The notes: generated by a model from the sequence alone, not told the origin. A stretch of 64,000 nt of DNA from Inia geoffrensis (GCA_036417435.1 CM070908.1:47835090-47899089); one strand, 5' to 3'. Counted from the first letter of the stretch, positions 13,344 through 26,035 are shown. Made by a program: numbers and translations.

Positions 13344-13647
13344 TTCTTTTTTTTTACAAGATTTCTGTAACTGTAGATGGATCGATTATTTATTTATATA
13401 TTTATGGCTGTGTTGGGTCTTTGTTTCTGTGCTAGGGCTTTGTCTAGTTGCGGCAAGTGGGGGCCACTCTTCATCGCGGTGCGCGGGCCTCTCACTATCG
13501 TGGCCTCTCTTGTTGCGGAGCACAGGCTCCAGACGTGCAGGAGCCTAGTTGCTCCGCGGCATGTGGGATCTTCCCAGACCAGGGCTCGAACCCGTGTTCA
13601 CTGCATTGACAGGCAGATTCTCAACCACTGTGCCACCAGGGAAGCCC
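13344..13647 (-). mobile_element. Long, older CHR-type SINE
   Basis: About 300 bp, longer than the ~210-bp CHR copies: it keeps an extra tail portion (TTTATGGCTGTGTTGGGTC) before the usual CHR body. A direct repeat AGAAATTTCACCTTT at 13329-13343 and 13648-13662 marks the insertion. More substitutions than the short copies suggest an older subfamily. Confidence 0.93.
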
Positions 13648-14185
13648 AGAAATTTCACCTTTAATCAGAGGAGACATTAGCAGGAATTTGGTGATTGAAG
13701 AGGCCCCTGAAGAGAAGTCTGATAACACTTAATGAAAGTTTGGTTTCAAATGACTTGCCAGAAGCAGTGAACTTGGACGCCTTAGGTCTGAGGTAGATGG
13801 TTGTGACATATCCAGCAAGATACCCAGCTTTTAGCAGAAATTTGCTTTAGTCTTAGGTTTCTAATGTAAGGCATTACAGTAAGGTTTTAAAGCAAAACAT
13901 ACACCTTTTCAAAGTATTCTTTTTCTTAACTCAAAACCCTGTTTTGAGTCCTGTAAAATCTGTTCATTTTTTCCCTAAGACCTTTTATATTTTGTACGTA
14001 TGATTAAATTTGAACTGTGTGGATTTCAACTAAGGGAAGAGAATAATTTTTTTTTAAGAACCCATTTTGATTGGGTAAAATAATTCTACATATTCATAAG
14101 CTGAAATAAAATATCCACATCTTTAAAAAAATTGGGTAAAATAAATGTAAAGTTAGTAATTTTTTTTTTTTTAAAAAGGTCTTTA

Positions 14186-14412
14186 AATAGTAGTGCAGTG
14201 GTTGAGAGTCTGCCTGCTGATAGTGCAGTGGTTGAGAGTCTGCCTGCTGATGCAGGGGACACGGGTTCATGCCCCAGTCCGGGAAGATCCCACATGCCGC
14301 GGAGTGGCTGGGCCCGTGAGCCATGGCCGCTTAGCCTGCGCGTCCGCAGACTGTGCTCCACAACGGGAGAGGCCACAGCAGTGAGAGGCCCGCATACCGC
14401 AAAAAAAAAAAA
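14186..14412 (+). mobile_element. CHR-type SINE with internal 30-bp tandem duplication
   Basis: Sense-oriented SINE ending in an A-run, flanked by AAAAAGGTCTTTA (14173-14185 and 14413-14425). The usual GGCTTCCCTGG head is absent. Instead a 30-bp unit covering the A-box region is present twice in tandem, perfectly: 14191-14220 and 14221-14250. The B-box region (GGGTTCATGCC) and 3' body are otherwise normal. Confidence 0.95.
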
Positions 14413-14745
14413 AAAAAGGTCTTTACGATAGTAATGCCCAGTTATGTAGAAAGGGCTGCCCCAGGATCTTCTGTTTACTATATCACGATGTATGCCCGTT
14501 AGTGATTCTGCCACTGCCGACTGTGGAGTAATGACATAAATGAATTCCGTCAAAAAAATTATAGATAGAACGAGCATTACAGTTTTGAGAGCCTTACTCG
14601 AGTGTTATGATTGCAAAAAGAGACATGCTTGTTTCCCACTGATATACAAAAATTTCTGTAATTGCTTTATTTTCTTACTGAACAGCTTTCTAGTGTTGCA
14701 CATATGGAGTTATATAGCAAAATTGGGAGAAAGTATTTTCTTTTT

Positions 14746-14984
14746 TTTTTTTAGCATTAAAAAAAAAATTTGTTTGTTTGGCCGTGCCAGGTTTTAGTTG
14801 TGGCATGCGGGATCTTATAGTTGTGGCATGCTGGATCTTTAGTTGTGGCATGCAGAATCTTTAGTTGTGACACGCAGACTCTTAGGTGTGGCATGTGGGA
14901 TCTAGTTCCCTGACCAGGGATGAGGCCCAGGCCCCCTGCATTGGGAGTGCAGAGTCTTAGCCACTGGACCACCAGGGAAGTCCC
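14746..14984 (-). mobile_element. Older tRNA-derived SINE (CHR/Bov-tA-like)
   Basis: Reverse-oriented SINE with the head GACTTCCCTGGTGGTCCAGT (complement at right), different in its body from the CHR short type: four imperfect tandem copies of a GGCATGCGGGATCTTTAGTTGT-like unit occupy 14785-14910. Flanked by AGTATTTTCTTTTT at 14732-14745 and 14985-14998. Confidence 0.92.
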
Positions 14985-15456
14985 AGTATTTTCTTTTTCT
15001 TATATGAAATAAATTTCTTCCATCTACAATATATGACAAGTAAACTTTTATTAACCATTTCAGATGTCAGATGGAATTAGGAGAGTTTTAATAGGCTTTT
15101 GCAAAGTAAGTAAGATAAAGAACTTGTATGGCTGCATGGACAGTAGCAAATAGCAGAAGTTAACTACTAAACTGCTTGTATTTCATAAATAAAGAAAAAT
15201 ATGTATTTACAAGTTAAAAACTCATTTTAACCTGACATCCTTTCATCTTATTTTTCCCATCTTCTCTTTAGGAAATCTGTCTGTGTTCCTTGACTTACAC
15301 AAAATAGAGGACTTAAGTTCTTAGTGGATGCTAGTAGGGTAACATCTAGATTTATCATTCCAAAACATCAGCCAGTACTCACATTTCCTGTTATTCAGGG
15401 CATTAGTTATATTAGAAATCAGGCTTGGGTTAATTAGCCAAACTTATTTCTTCATT

Positions 15457-15660
15457 TTTTTTTTTTTTGCGGTACGTGGGCCTCTCACTGCTGTGGCCTC
15501 TCCCGTTGCGGGGCACAGGCTCCAGATGCGCAGGCTCAGCGGCTGTGGCTCACGAGCCCAGCCGCTCCGTGGCATGTGGGATCTTCCTGGAGCGAGGCAC
15601 AAACCCGTGTCCCCTGCACTGGCAGGCGGACTCTCAACCACTGCGCCACCAGGGAAGCCC
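15457..15660 (-). mobile_element. CHR-type SINE
   Basis: Poly(T) start, GCGGTACGTGGGCC, B-box complement and CCACCAGGGAAGCCCC end. The flanking duplication is weak (TTCTTC plus a few bases). Confidence 0.93.
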
Positions 15661-16309
15661 CTTCTTCGTTGTTTTGTTACCGTGGTAAAAGTTGCAGAGA
15701 TGTTTACTGTATGTTACTGATTTTTTAGAAAAACAAAGATAAAGAATCTAACTCTGGAAGGCATAGAGAATGCCGTTTTCACACTTTGCTGCCCTAGAAA
15801 TACTGTTACTGAATGTTTCTTCAATAGATGTGTTTTAATCTGAACTCAGTTTGCTTTAAGATTTTAAATCAGTTTTTATGTATTTCTTTTGTCTTGAGTC
15901 TTTACTTTCATTTTCGTGGCATCTTAAAATTAAGCCCTGCCTGATTTCCAGAAGAGCCATGTAGTTGGCATTAACAGCTATGCCTTCTCTTTGGTGTTTG
16001 GTGGAGGTGGCACCTGCCTTGTGTTCAGGAATCCAGTTCTGGAAATTTAGTCTTATCTACAGTTATTCTTTCCTCATGTCCATTTTCCTTATAAATATTT
16101 TTTGAGCTCTAATGTGTGGAATTAGAAACTACAGTATTTGTATTATGCTATCACTGGGTATACAAATGTTATTGATTCCTTCACTCGCTTTAAGTTTTCC
16201 CCCCGAAATTGTCAGAGGGTCCTACTTCAATGATCCTACATAAAATGGATCCTCTCTCTCCTTTTTTTCCTATAACTTTGTCTACATTCTAGCCTGCTGT
16301 ACAATATTG

Positions 16310-16435
16310 TATTTCTTGCCTGTCTTATTCTTTTGAGTAAGCTTCACAAGGACAGAGAGTCTGGTTTGTTTTACTCATTTATTCCAAGTACCTAGAATAG
16401 GTACATATAGAAATGGTAAATATTTAACAAAAGAA
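16310..16435 (+). mobile_element. L2 3'-end-like fragment
   Basis: AAGGACAGAGAGTCTGGTTT...CCAAGTACCTAGAATAG...ATGGTAAATATTTAAC follows the order of the conserved L2 tail. Degenerate. Confidence 0.5.
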
Positions 16436-18969
16436 TGAAGTCAGAAAATGTCTGAGTTCTTTTTCTACTGTTGTAGAGGATAAGAATTAGCGTGGACTAG
16501 GCCAGTGGCTTTCAAAGTATTTTTTCACCCGGCTGATGGTAAGAAATACATTTTAAAGTACAACCCAGTGTATACATACATATGCACTTTTGTGTTTATG
16601 TATGTGTTTATATAGATGAAATGCATAGTGTGCATTATTTCCTCTTTCATTTTTAAAAACGTTGTTTGCAATCTGCTAAATTTTCATGATCCACTAAAGG
16701 GGTACAGACTTCAGTTTGCGTTAGGCAATAGAGAAACCTAAAAACTTTTCATGTAAGTAGAACCTGGTTTTCCCTTTGTCTTACGTGACTGTTTGGAAGT
16801 GTGTTGTTTTCATTTCAAATTGGTCCTTAAGAGTATTTTTCATGTTTCTATATTACTGCTGTTTTGAGAAACTGATTCTTAAAAAACCATGGATAAATTA
16901 TTTAGTAAAAATGAACTTAATTTGTTATATATGCAGTTCCTCTCAAGTGTGTTTGTTTTTTTACGTTTGGGTTCATTTCTTTTTGAAGGAGGAAGAGTTC
17001 CTTCCCCATAAACGAAGCCAGTAGTTCAGAGACAGAAATGAAACTGCAGTGGAGTGAAAAGCAATGATAGATTCATTTTGAGATCTGAATAGAATCCAGG
17101 ACCAAGTGGGTTAGGAACAGACTGTTAGAAATCTAAATTCCTATCTCCCCCAGCTGTCCCAAGACTCAACAGGCCAGGAATAATGCATATATTCAGTTAA
17201 CTAGAATGTGACAGATATGCCCCAGGAAAAATGTAATGGGGAGACTCCTTAAATGGTTGGTCTATTACCATTGTAACCGTGTAATACTTTACACTAAAAC
17301 CAGAAGACCCAGGAAATAACTCTTTCTATTTGACATTAAAAAATATGATGATTCTCTAGTTTTAAAGTTTGTACATTTTGCGAAAGCTCTTTTTAGCTTA
17401 ATGTCAGCAAAGCAGCTGCTGTTTGAATTTACTTTGCAAAACACTGAATTATTCATTTCCATAAACAAAACTTCCTTAGTAATTATTTAGCATTAATTTA
17501 TTTCTCTTTATTTCAATCAACCCTGTTGACATTCTATTTTAAAATTAAAAATATTCTTTGTGGAATTTAATGAATACAACTCTGTGACAGCCACTTTCTC
17601 TACTTTCTTCTGTTCTTATGACAGAAAATTAGCAAATCCTTTATTTTTATACTTTGAATATTTTATATTTTAATTTAATTTTTACTGTTTATTTTTATTA
17701 TTTTAATAAAAGTTACTAATAAGATATAGACCAAAAGTAAAAGTCTTATTTAGCAGTATCTTATGTAAAGTAGCTTCTTAAGACATGTATTTGACCTGTT
17801 AGATTTCGCCATAATGCATGAATATAATGAACAGCTATTATATTGGATTCTGACAATGTAAAATTATTAGAAATATTTAAAATAATTATTCATTTCATCA
17901 TTTGTACTCACAGACTGTTTAATAGACTATTTAGTAGGAGAAGAAAGGTAAAGATTGTAGTTTTGCATTTCTTGGGACTCTTCCATCCATCTTTGCAAAC
18001 ATGGGGACAGCCCTTTAAATTTCCTGCTTCCTCTCTCTAGTCGTGGTGAGGGCTCCCCTCGCCCTTCAGACTCTTATTATAGTCAGTGCACTTGCCCTCC
18101 TGGGCAATCACCACTGCCGTGTGATGTTTGTTGTATTTTTCCATAATTGCTATTTAGCTTTACATGTCATTGCTCTGCTGCTCCATTGGAAACTTCTGGA
18201 GGACAGCAAACAAACTACTTGTTAGCTTACTAAATGTCTGGTAATATAATAGGGGACGAAAAGAATCCCCATATTTATTTTATAAAGTAGTGTCCATCCA
18301 AATGAAGCACCCTTCTTAGCTCAGGTGCTTCTTGGAGCTCACAGTCAGAGAGGTTCAGCAACCCACACGGAATCCCTCCAGCCCAGGCTTGGAGGGAATG
18401 TAGACTTTCAGTGAAGGGCCCATTTCGATGCCCTGTTTTTCGTTCCCAAAAAGAATGTTCTCCATCCATCATGGCCTTGCGGGACCGTAGAAAGGCTGAG
18501 GTCTGTAGAATAGGAGGTGGGGGAGTTAGTTAATTCCTCTGTTTTTAGGGCTGCGATGCTATTTTAGCATTATTAGGAGACCTCTGCTTTAGTGGTTGTT
18601 GAATGAGTGATGGTAGGAGTGGAGGGGATTACCACGTGTGCGTATTTATTCTGGAGTTGAAGTGTTCATGAGAGTCTTTCAAGCTGGTGACACAGACCAT
18701 CAGCCTTCACCAGGAGCCACTATGCAGACATACGTGTTTTGTATTTTGTTTCCTGTGCATGGTGTCTTAGAAAACAAAGTTAACCGAGCTACTTAAAATT
18801 GTGAGATTTTACATAAAACAAAAATTCTAGCTTTAAAAAAACATGAATCCTCAGATCTGGGATTCTGTTGCCATTCCTGCAAGGCAGACAGTATCTGGAA
18901 TAAAGCAACAGCTGCCCCTTTAAACATGGGGCATGTACACTGGTTTAGTAGTCTTTGTGCTTGCACTGT

Positions 18970-19060
18970 GATTTTATATACATATGAAATATTTTATATT
19001 ATAAATATACTGTTTGATATTATACATATATAATACATTATATGTATAAATGTTTATATT
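18970..19060. repeat. AT-rich cryptic simple repeat
   Basis: Alternating TA/AT text (TATACATATATAATAC type) with several overlapping short palindromes; low complexity only. Confidence 0.8.
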
Positions 19061-19479
19061 AGAAAAATATTTCTCTGAAAATATGCTTCAGTTGACATGT
19101 CTGTGTGGTTCAAGAAAAATAGGACAGAGTCTTTCATGAAAGTCAAGAATATTCTTTTGTGTCTGACATGCAGATGGTCCACCTTCCATGCTGCACAGGC
19201 AGCCCCAGCCTCAAATTCTGCAAGTCTTTGGAGAGTGTCATATCTTAACAAATTTGGGTTTTCATGCCCCTAGTTAGGGTCTATAAGTAACTTGTTTGGC
19301 TGTTTCTCATGGGATATGAGTTTTGGAAATATAAATTTCCAGGTTAATTTACATAGTTCTTTGGTTCCTCAAATTCTTTCCTATGACACGGTATCTAAGA
19401 CAGGAGAAAAGGTACACCTAAGGTAAGTAATACCTATGAATTATTTAGTACATAGTAATAGCCTACTTTGTGAGGTTTA

Positions 19480-19572
19480 AATATAATAGATAATAAATAT
19501 ATACTTCATATATTTTATATAAAATCTTTCTAATATTTTACATATTATATATAACATAATATATATAATGAG
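19480..19572. repeat. AT-rich cryptic simple repeat
   Basis: TATA/ATAT-rich block similar to the one 500 bases upstream; no gene content. Confidence 0.8.
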
Positions 19573-21332
19573 CAATGTTTGACTTGCCTTAAGTACTTGA
19601 AATCATATTGTTTTCAGTTCTAATAAATAGTACATTTAGCTGTGATTTTGCTTTGTTAAATGTATTGTTTAAAATTTGCAATTTTTCTGTCATTTTCATC
19701 TGAACTGTTGAGTTTGCTAACAAACAAAACAATACTTTCTGTTCAGTTAACCCAACAAATGGGCTTTCCTCTTCTCCCGTCTTGGATTTGAAGAGTGTTC
19801 AAGAGTGAAAAGGGAGGAGCATCTATCTCGTGTTCTCTTTAGCTGTGTAAGTTACAGATGTGTCAGCCTTTTGTCATTTTAGGATTCACCCATTTTTACC
19901 CTGCTCAGTACATCCTGCTTTTTCTAGAAAAGTCATAAAAGTAATCTAGTTGTTTTTAGGTGTGTGCATGCTTTTTGGAGGTGGCTGTCATGGAAAGAGC
20001 ATGACCTGAAAAGAACTGTTTCTTTTCTTTGCCCACCTTGTAAATATCTGTGCCCGAAACAAGACTCACCTCCGAGAGCAATCAGTCTGTAATAAAAGCA
20101 CATTCCTAACTATTTGAGATTATAAATAGTGAAGTTTGTTTTAAAGAAGTCAAGTTTACTTTATGTCAATTTTCTATTTCCCCTGTATAAGATATATTTA
20201 ATTACTTTATTCCATCTCTGTTCAAATTAATCAGATTCTGACTACATATTGGTGCTCAAATTAGAATAATTCTTTAATCAACTGTGTCATCCATGCCATG
20301 GTAGACTAGAATAGAAAAGCTACTCTTGGCATATTGAAGACGTGCACATTTTATTTCTATTGTAATTTAAAAGTAAAATCAGAAATATTGATTTCTACTT
20401 GACTGGAGAGATGATTTAGTTTGAATATCAGTCTGATCTTAATCAGGTGAGAATTAATTGAGTTGGAGGTATTAGATATTCAGTGATGTTAAGTGAACCA
20501 TGGTCAATCTAGAGAGAAGCTTTCTTTTGTACTGTGTTAGAATTATCAAATAGCTCATGCACCACCATGTTAAATCATCTTTCCATGTTCACCCTCTACT
20601 TGCTTGTCTCATTAAATGCACCACTAAATTCATTCTGTACCCAGTCTAATGTTTAAAGTAGCAAGCTAATAAATCACAATTTAATAGAAAATTAAAAGCA
20701 TAATAATTTTGTCATAAAATGCTATTGTCAGAATTTTCTAATGATATATTTTCTAGTACCTAATTTAAAAATCCAAGTGATAAAACGTCTGCTTTTCAAG
20801 TAATACCTGGGACTTAAAAAAAAAAATCTTAGCTTTACTCTTTTTTTTTTTTTAATATTCAACATTGCAAGAATCAAGTGAGCAATACAGAAAAATTTTA
20901 ATGTTTATTTCCAGAAATAAAAATAGAGTATGTAACATTATATTGGTCTACGACATGGCATGGGCTTTTTATTTATTTTAAGAGTGTGATAGCAATATCA
21001 TAAGTGTTGTGAAAATATAAATGGTGAGATAACACCTCCATAGGACTCTCCCTCAAGTAGTAAAATTGTAAAGTCTTTAAATAAACTGCAGCCAGAACGG
21101 AAAGGATGGATTTGCCTTGTTAAGTAGGGGTACTACACTTATTAAATGCCTAATTAAATTTAGCATCACATGTCTTCTATTCTTTTTTTCCTCTTTAAAA
21201 CTGAGAATTGGGACCGATTTATTAGCAAGGGAGCAGGTGTTATCAGTGTCAGATTTCTTCCATTTTAGCGGTTGGTGTGACTGTGTTAAATTAAAATAAA
21301 ACCAGGAATGTGACTTTTGATGGTGTCATTTT

Positions 21333-21566
21333 TTATTTTATTTTATTTTATTTATTATTTTTTGTGTGTGTGTGGTACCCGGGCCTCTCACTGTTGGTGG
21401 GCTCTCCCGTTGCGGAGCACAGGCTCCGGACGCGCAGGCTCAGCGGCCATGGCTCACGGGCCCAGCCGCTCCGCGGCACGTGGGATCTTCCCAGACCGGG
21501 GCACGAACCCATGTCCCCTGCATCAGCAGGCGGACTCTCAACCACTGCGCCACCAGGGAAGCCCCC
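21333..21566 (-). mobile_element. CHR-type SINE with (TG)n next to its tail
   Basis: Reverse-oriented; the tail region has TTTTATTTTATTTT and a TG tract before GGTACCCGGGCC. Exact 14-bp duplication GATGGTGTCATTTT at 21319-21332 and 21567-21580. Confidence 0.97.
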
Positions 21567-22122
21567 GATGGTGTCATTTTACCTTGGACAACTGCTTCAC
21601 TTGGCATTCATGGGATGGAAATAGTCGGATCTCTGCAGCTCTATATTTTGCAAAAAGGAATGACCACATTTGTATTTGAGAACAGTTAGCATCTAATGAA
21701 ATTAAGCCATCCAGGTAGAAGTATCCGTCGAGTGTGATGAACGGGGTGTTCTTGGTGAGAGAAAGAGGGGTCCCCACCCTGTTGTCGCTAAGCAGAAATT
21801 CCGGGAAAAGGGTTGTTTAAGAAAAAAAATCAAGAGATGACCTTTTACTCTGCGCATCAAAGTCAAAGCTCCTTTCTCCCCTCTCCTCTACCCAAAGATA
21901 TTACTTTCTTCTCTTTCTTTTTTTTAAATTACATTTTGTAAGGTTGACACATGGACAAACTACCAAAATGCAGTAGGAACGTGTTTCTGCAGTTCTCCCC
22001 ACAGGCCCCAGGTTTCCTCCTAAGACCACCACCACCACCAGTCTCATATCCTCCCCGCAACCCGCGCAGCCGTTCTGTGTTACACAAGCATCTGTCTGTA
22101 TAGGTGCACATATGTACACATA

Positions 22123-22145
22123 TGTGTGTGTGTGTGTGTGTGTGT
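22123..22145. repeat. (TG)n microsatellite
   Basis: About 11 TG repeats preceded by a CACATATGTACACATATG near-palindrome. Confidence 0.95.
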
Positions 22146-22447
22146 CCTTGCTATTTTCACTTTGAGTCTTGGAGATCATCCCCGATCACTGCACTTTCTT
22201 TAGCGGCCAGATAGTGCTTTGTGGTTTAGTATTTCTACTCTGGCTGTTGGTGTGACTGTTAGATTAAAAGAAAGCTGATAAGTGGCTTTGAATGGTGCCA
22301 AATGCTATTTTTTACTTATGTGAAGGTATTTTTTGCCTCAGCTAAGAGAACACAGGATGAGGAATGGCTAGTGATAGGCCATTCTTTTAATGATTCTCTG
22401 CAAATGATTTTTGTTATGTATTTATTTTCATTAAGAAAGACATAGCC

Positions 22448-22575
22448 TGTTGTGATGAATTGGGAGATTGGGACTGACATATATACACTTATATGTATAA
22501 AATGGATAACTAATAAGAATCTGCTGTATAAAAAAAATAAAATAAAATTCAAAAATTCAAAAAAAAAAAAAAAAA
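22448..22575 (+). mobile_element. 5'-truncated L1 (about 128 bp)
   Basis: Only the last ~100 bp of an L1 3'UTR (GGGACTGACATATATACAC, CTGCTGTATAAAAAAAATA) plus an A-tail. Duplication AAGAAAGACATAGCC at 22433-22447 against AAGAAAGGCATAGCC at 22576-22590, one mismatch. Confidence 0.9.
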
Positions 22576-23730
22576 AAGAAAGGCATAGCCATAGTAATTT
22601 TTATATTTTAGCTGTCTCCTGTGTTTGGATATGAAGAACTTACTGTCTTTTCAAATGCTGTGTCTTAAGGGAAATGCCAAGCTGTTTCAAATCCTTTTTT
22701 GGAGCAAAGCAAAGGTGTTAGATACATCAGTAAATTTGACAAACCAGCAGACTAGGAAGAGGGTGAGCAGGTTTTGTCAATAGTGTGGAAACTACATCCA
22801 ACAAGGAGGGAGCAGTGTTCACATTGGCTCTGAGCCAGGAAAAGGAAGAGCTAGGAATGCTATTGTCTGTAGTATTTGATAGGAAGGCAGCAGCAGGAGA
22901 CTTAACTCTAGTTTTCCAGGCTATAAATCCCCCCCTCCATGCACACACACACCCCAAAGAAACTGGCTACCTTGTGAGATAAGGAGTTTTCTGTCCCCAC
23001 AGTGTTTACACAGTGAGATGATTAGAAAGGACTTTCTGAATTGAGGAAGGGTTTACAGTTTCTAAGTCCTTCCTCCTCTGGCCATTTCCACCCCAGAAGT
23101 CTAGAACAAGGTCCTTTCCTGGACCCTCCATGAGTGGTGATGAATGGTCCCCATTGACCCATGCTTATCCCCAGAATAGTCTGTAAAGCCATCTCCTAGA
23201 ATGGGAAGGTACAACAGGCTGGTTTATTGCTTGCATTATTTGCGTTACTTATAGCATTGATACTGCTTCTGTGTAATCCTGCTTCTTATTAGGGGATGGC
23301 AAGGAAGCCCGGAAGCCTCCGTGTTCAGAAAGGGGCTGGCTTCCTTTTTGGTTGCTCTGATGGGTGTGTATTCATGAATAGGTCTTTTAACTTTGGAGCC
23401 TGGGGGGCGGGCAAAGAGGGAACATGTAGCAAAAATGTGTGGTGTAAACCAGACTCACTCATTTAATTTCTCTTGCTTTGTCACTTTCTAAATCCTCCCC
23501 TTCTGTCATTGTCAATAATACGCATGGATTTTCTTATCAGGGGAGACTGAAAGCCTTTCTCACGTGCAGTTATTTTTAGGAGATGGGGTGATTTGGTGCT
23601 TTCCTTGGGCACACTAGGCTGTGCTAACGTCTACCTTTCCAATTCTGATAGCACTTAGAATCCCAAGCACAGAATTCAGCATTTCATTGTCTACTGTTTG
23701 GAGAAGCCACTTTCTAATGTGTAAAATCCT

Positions 23731-23847
23731 TATTTGAAATATTTAGATATGTTTTATTTGAAATATTTAAATATGTTTTATTTTATATATTTAAAAGTTT
23801 TATTTTAAATATTTAAAAGTTTTATTTTAAATATTTAAATATCTTTT
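23731..23847. repeat. AT minisatellite, five units of 22-25 bp
   Basis: Tandem units at 23731-23755, 23756-23779, 23780-23801, 23802-23823 and 23824-23847, each of the form ATTT(G/T)AAATATTTAAA..TTTT. The two central 22-bp units are nearly identical; outer units carry a 2-3 base insertion. Confidence 0.9.
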
Positions 23848-23950
23848 ATAGGAATTCTGGAAAAGGAGGTGCGGAGCTAGAGGGCGAGGTATCTGGTGTT
23901 ATTTTAGGTGATTGCTCAGGAGCAAGAAATCAGAGCCATAAGCTGTATCT

Positions 23951-24157
23951 TTTTTGTGTGTGTGTGTGGTACGCGGGCCTCTCACTGTTGTGGCCTCTCC
24001 CGTTGCGGAGCACAGGCTCCGGACGCGCAGGCTCAGCGGCCATGGCTCACGGGCCCAGCTGCTCTGCGGCATGTGGGATCCTCCCGGACCGGGGCATGAA
24101 CCCGTGTCCCCTGCATTGGCAGGCGGACTCTCAACCACTGCGCCACCAGGGAAGCCC
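23951..24157 (-). mobile_element. CHR-type SINE
   Basis: TG-rich tail, GGTACGCGGGCC, B-box complement, CCACCAGGGAAGCCC. No convincing flanking duplication. Confidence 0.93.
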
Positions 24158-25085
24158 GACCATGCCTTCTTTAACCCAAACTGTCCCAGAAAAGATAGTC
24201 ATTTGTGGATACCTTTTATTTATTTATTTTTATATTTAAAAATTATATTCAAAAAAATTTACGGAAGAACAAAGGGAGAGTGACCTTAGAAATTTTAATA
24301 ATAATTAAACATAGCAAGTCCCAGTTTTTATTCCGTGTTTCCCTGTTATGAAAGTTTAATACTTGAAATTCATATTCATAAAACTCGAAGTTTTATATAC
24401 AATGTGTTTGAATGAAACTAACTAATTCATTGTGGACCTGGAACACACCTATCTTGTCAGTATTGCTCCAGATTCCAACACACCTCCAGTCAGTCCCCCT
24501 GCACCAGCAATCCTTGTTCTTATACTTGCATCCATAAAATACGACGTTTTTGAAAACTTCCATTTTTTGGCTACTAATTTTTTTTGACGAGAGGATAGTC
24601 ATGCTTTTTGCTCCATAATTTCAAATTTTTTTAGTTTTTTGACTTATACCTCCCATAAATACTATTTCCTTCTAGTCATCTTTGTTCATAAGCCAGCCTT
24701 AGGCATTTGAGTCACATACACTTCAGCATAAAAGATGAGGGAGAACACTGCCATGTGTCCCTAGCACGTGGGATGTACAGGCTCTTGTTACAGGACGCCA
24801 CGTGCATGAGACGTCCCTCTTGTCAAATGACTGATGGGGTGAGTATGCCATATTTCCTTTTTGTCCTTCAAAGTATGTTATTTACTCATCAGGTTCTGAT
24901 TTTGAGAAAGTTCACCTGGGATACCGTCATCTGAAGGTACTAGTCTGTGGTTGTGTTTATAGATCCATTTCACCACCATCATCAGAGTCTGGAATGCTGC
25001 TTTCAGTTCATCACATTCATCTTCTGATTCATCTAATACGTGGGAATCATCTTTTTGTCAGTTTTCTTTCTTCTACTATAGGCAG
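24158..25085. other. Non-coding DNA, nothing recognised
   Basis: AT-rich, no repeat family or exon that I can name. Confidence 0.5.
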
Positions 25086-25223
25086 TGTATTAGTTTACTG
25101 TCACTGCTGTAACAAATTATAAACATTCAATAACCTAAAACAACACAGATTTGTTACATTACAGTCTGTAGTTCAGAAGTCTGACACAGGTCTTCCTGGG
25201 TTAACATCAAGATGTTGGCAGAG

Positions 25224-25589
25224 GGACTTCCCTGGTTGTCCAGTGGTGAAGAATCCGCCTTCCAGTGCAGGGGACACAGGTTCAATCCCTAGTCGGGGAA
25301 CTAAGATCCCACGTGCCGTGGTGCAACCAAGCCTGTGCCACACAACTACTGAGCTCATGTGCCTCAACTAGAGAGCCCACGTGCTGCAAACTACAGAGCT
25401 CACGCGCCCTGGAGCCTGCGTACCACAACTAGAGAAGAGAAAAATTGCACGCCACAACTAGAGAGAAGCCCGAGTGCCATGACGAAGAGCCCACACGCTG
25501 CAGCTGAGACCCGATGCAGCCAAAAAAACAAACAAACAAAAAATAGAAAGTAAAATTAAATAAATAAATAAAATTTTTTTAAAAAAAAA
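25224..25589 (+). mobile_element. Long tRNA-derived SINE (CHR/Bov-tA-like)
   Basis: Sense orientation: GGACTTCCCTGGTTGTCCAGT head, B-box-like GGTTCAATCCC, then several ACAACTAGAGA.GCCCAC-type units, then an A-rich tail with AAACAAACAAACAAA and TAAATAAATAAATAAA. Perfect 14-bp duplication AGATGTTGGCAGAG at 25210-25223 and 25590-25603. Confidence 0.95.
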
Positions 25590-25669
25590 AGATGTTGGCA
25601 GAGCTGCATTCCCTTCTGGAGTCTCTATGGGAACATCCATTTCTTTGCCTTTTTCAGTTTCTAGAGGCC

Positions 25670-26035
25670 TGTCTTAGCAGAGCTGCTCTAACAAAAATAA
25701 CAAATGGAGGACTCATGAACAACAAAACTTCATTTCTCACAGCTTTAGAGGCTGGAAGTCCTAGAGTAGAGTGCCAGCACAGTTGGGCTCGTCTTCCGGG
25801 CTGCAGACCTTTGTGTCCTCGCATGGTGGAGAGCAGAGAGCAAGCCAGCTCTCTTCCTTGACTCTTATCAGGACATTAACCCCATTTATGAGGACACCAC
25901 CCTCCTGACCATATCTCATCCTAACTACCTCCCAAAGGCCCCACCTCCTAATATCATCATGTGGCAGGGTAGTGGGGGTGCAATGGGGTTTCAACACATG
26001 GATTTTGTGGGGACACCAACATTCAGTCGGTTACA
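25670..26035 (-). mobile_element. Solo MaLR (MLT1/MST-like) LTR
   Basis: Starts TGTCTTAG and ends GTTACA, so it has TG...CA termini. It matches, in reverse, the mammalian MaLR LTR layout: ACAACAAAACTTCATTTCTC, GTCCTCGCATGGTGG, CCCATTTATGAGGACACCA, CCTCCCAAAGGCCCCACC. Near-identical 5-bp flanks AGGCC / AGGCA agree with an LTR target duplication. No internal retroviral region is present. Confidence 0.8.

Larger units (their letters stand above)
15661..21318. other. Non-coding DNA, no gene seen
   Basis: About 5.6 kb of AT-rich sequence, probably CMC1 intron. I recognise only an L2-like tail (16310-16435) and two AT-repeat blocks (around 19.0 and 19.5 kb). ORFs here are short and lack similarity or splice context. 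Confidence 0.55.
21581..23950. other. Non-coding DNA with small repeats
   Basis: No exon recognised. Holds a TG microsatellite, a short L1 3' end and an AT minisatellite, listed separately. Confidence 0.55.

Noticed and set aside
21310..21689. Overlapping ORFs of 104-120 codons, and similar ones at every CHR copy (9.6, 15.5, 24.0, 28.6, 31.7, 45.2, 51.2, 51.7, 61.9 kb)
   Set aside because: The CHR body lacks stops in several frames, so each copy gives the same Pro/Arg/Ala-rich shadow proteins.
23731..23847. CRISPR-like array
   Set aside because: Units are head-to-tail without spacers, in a vertebrate genome; it is a minisatellite.
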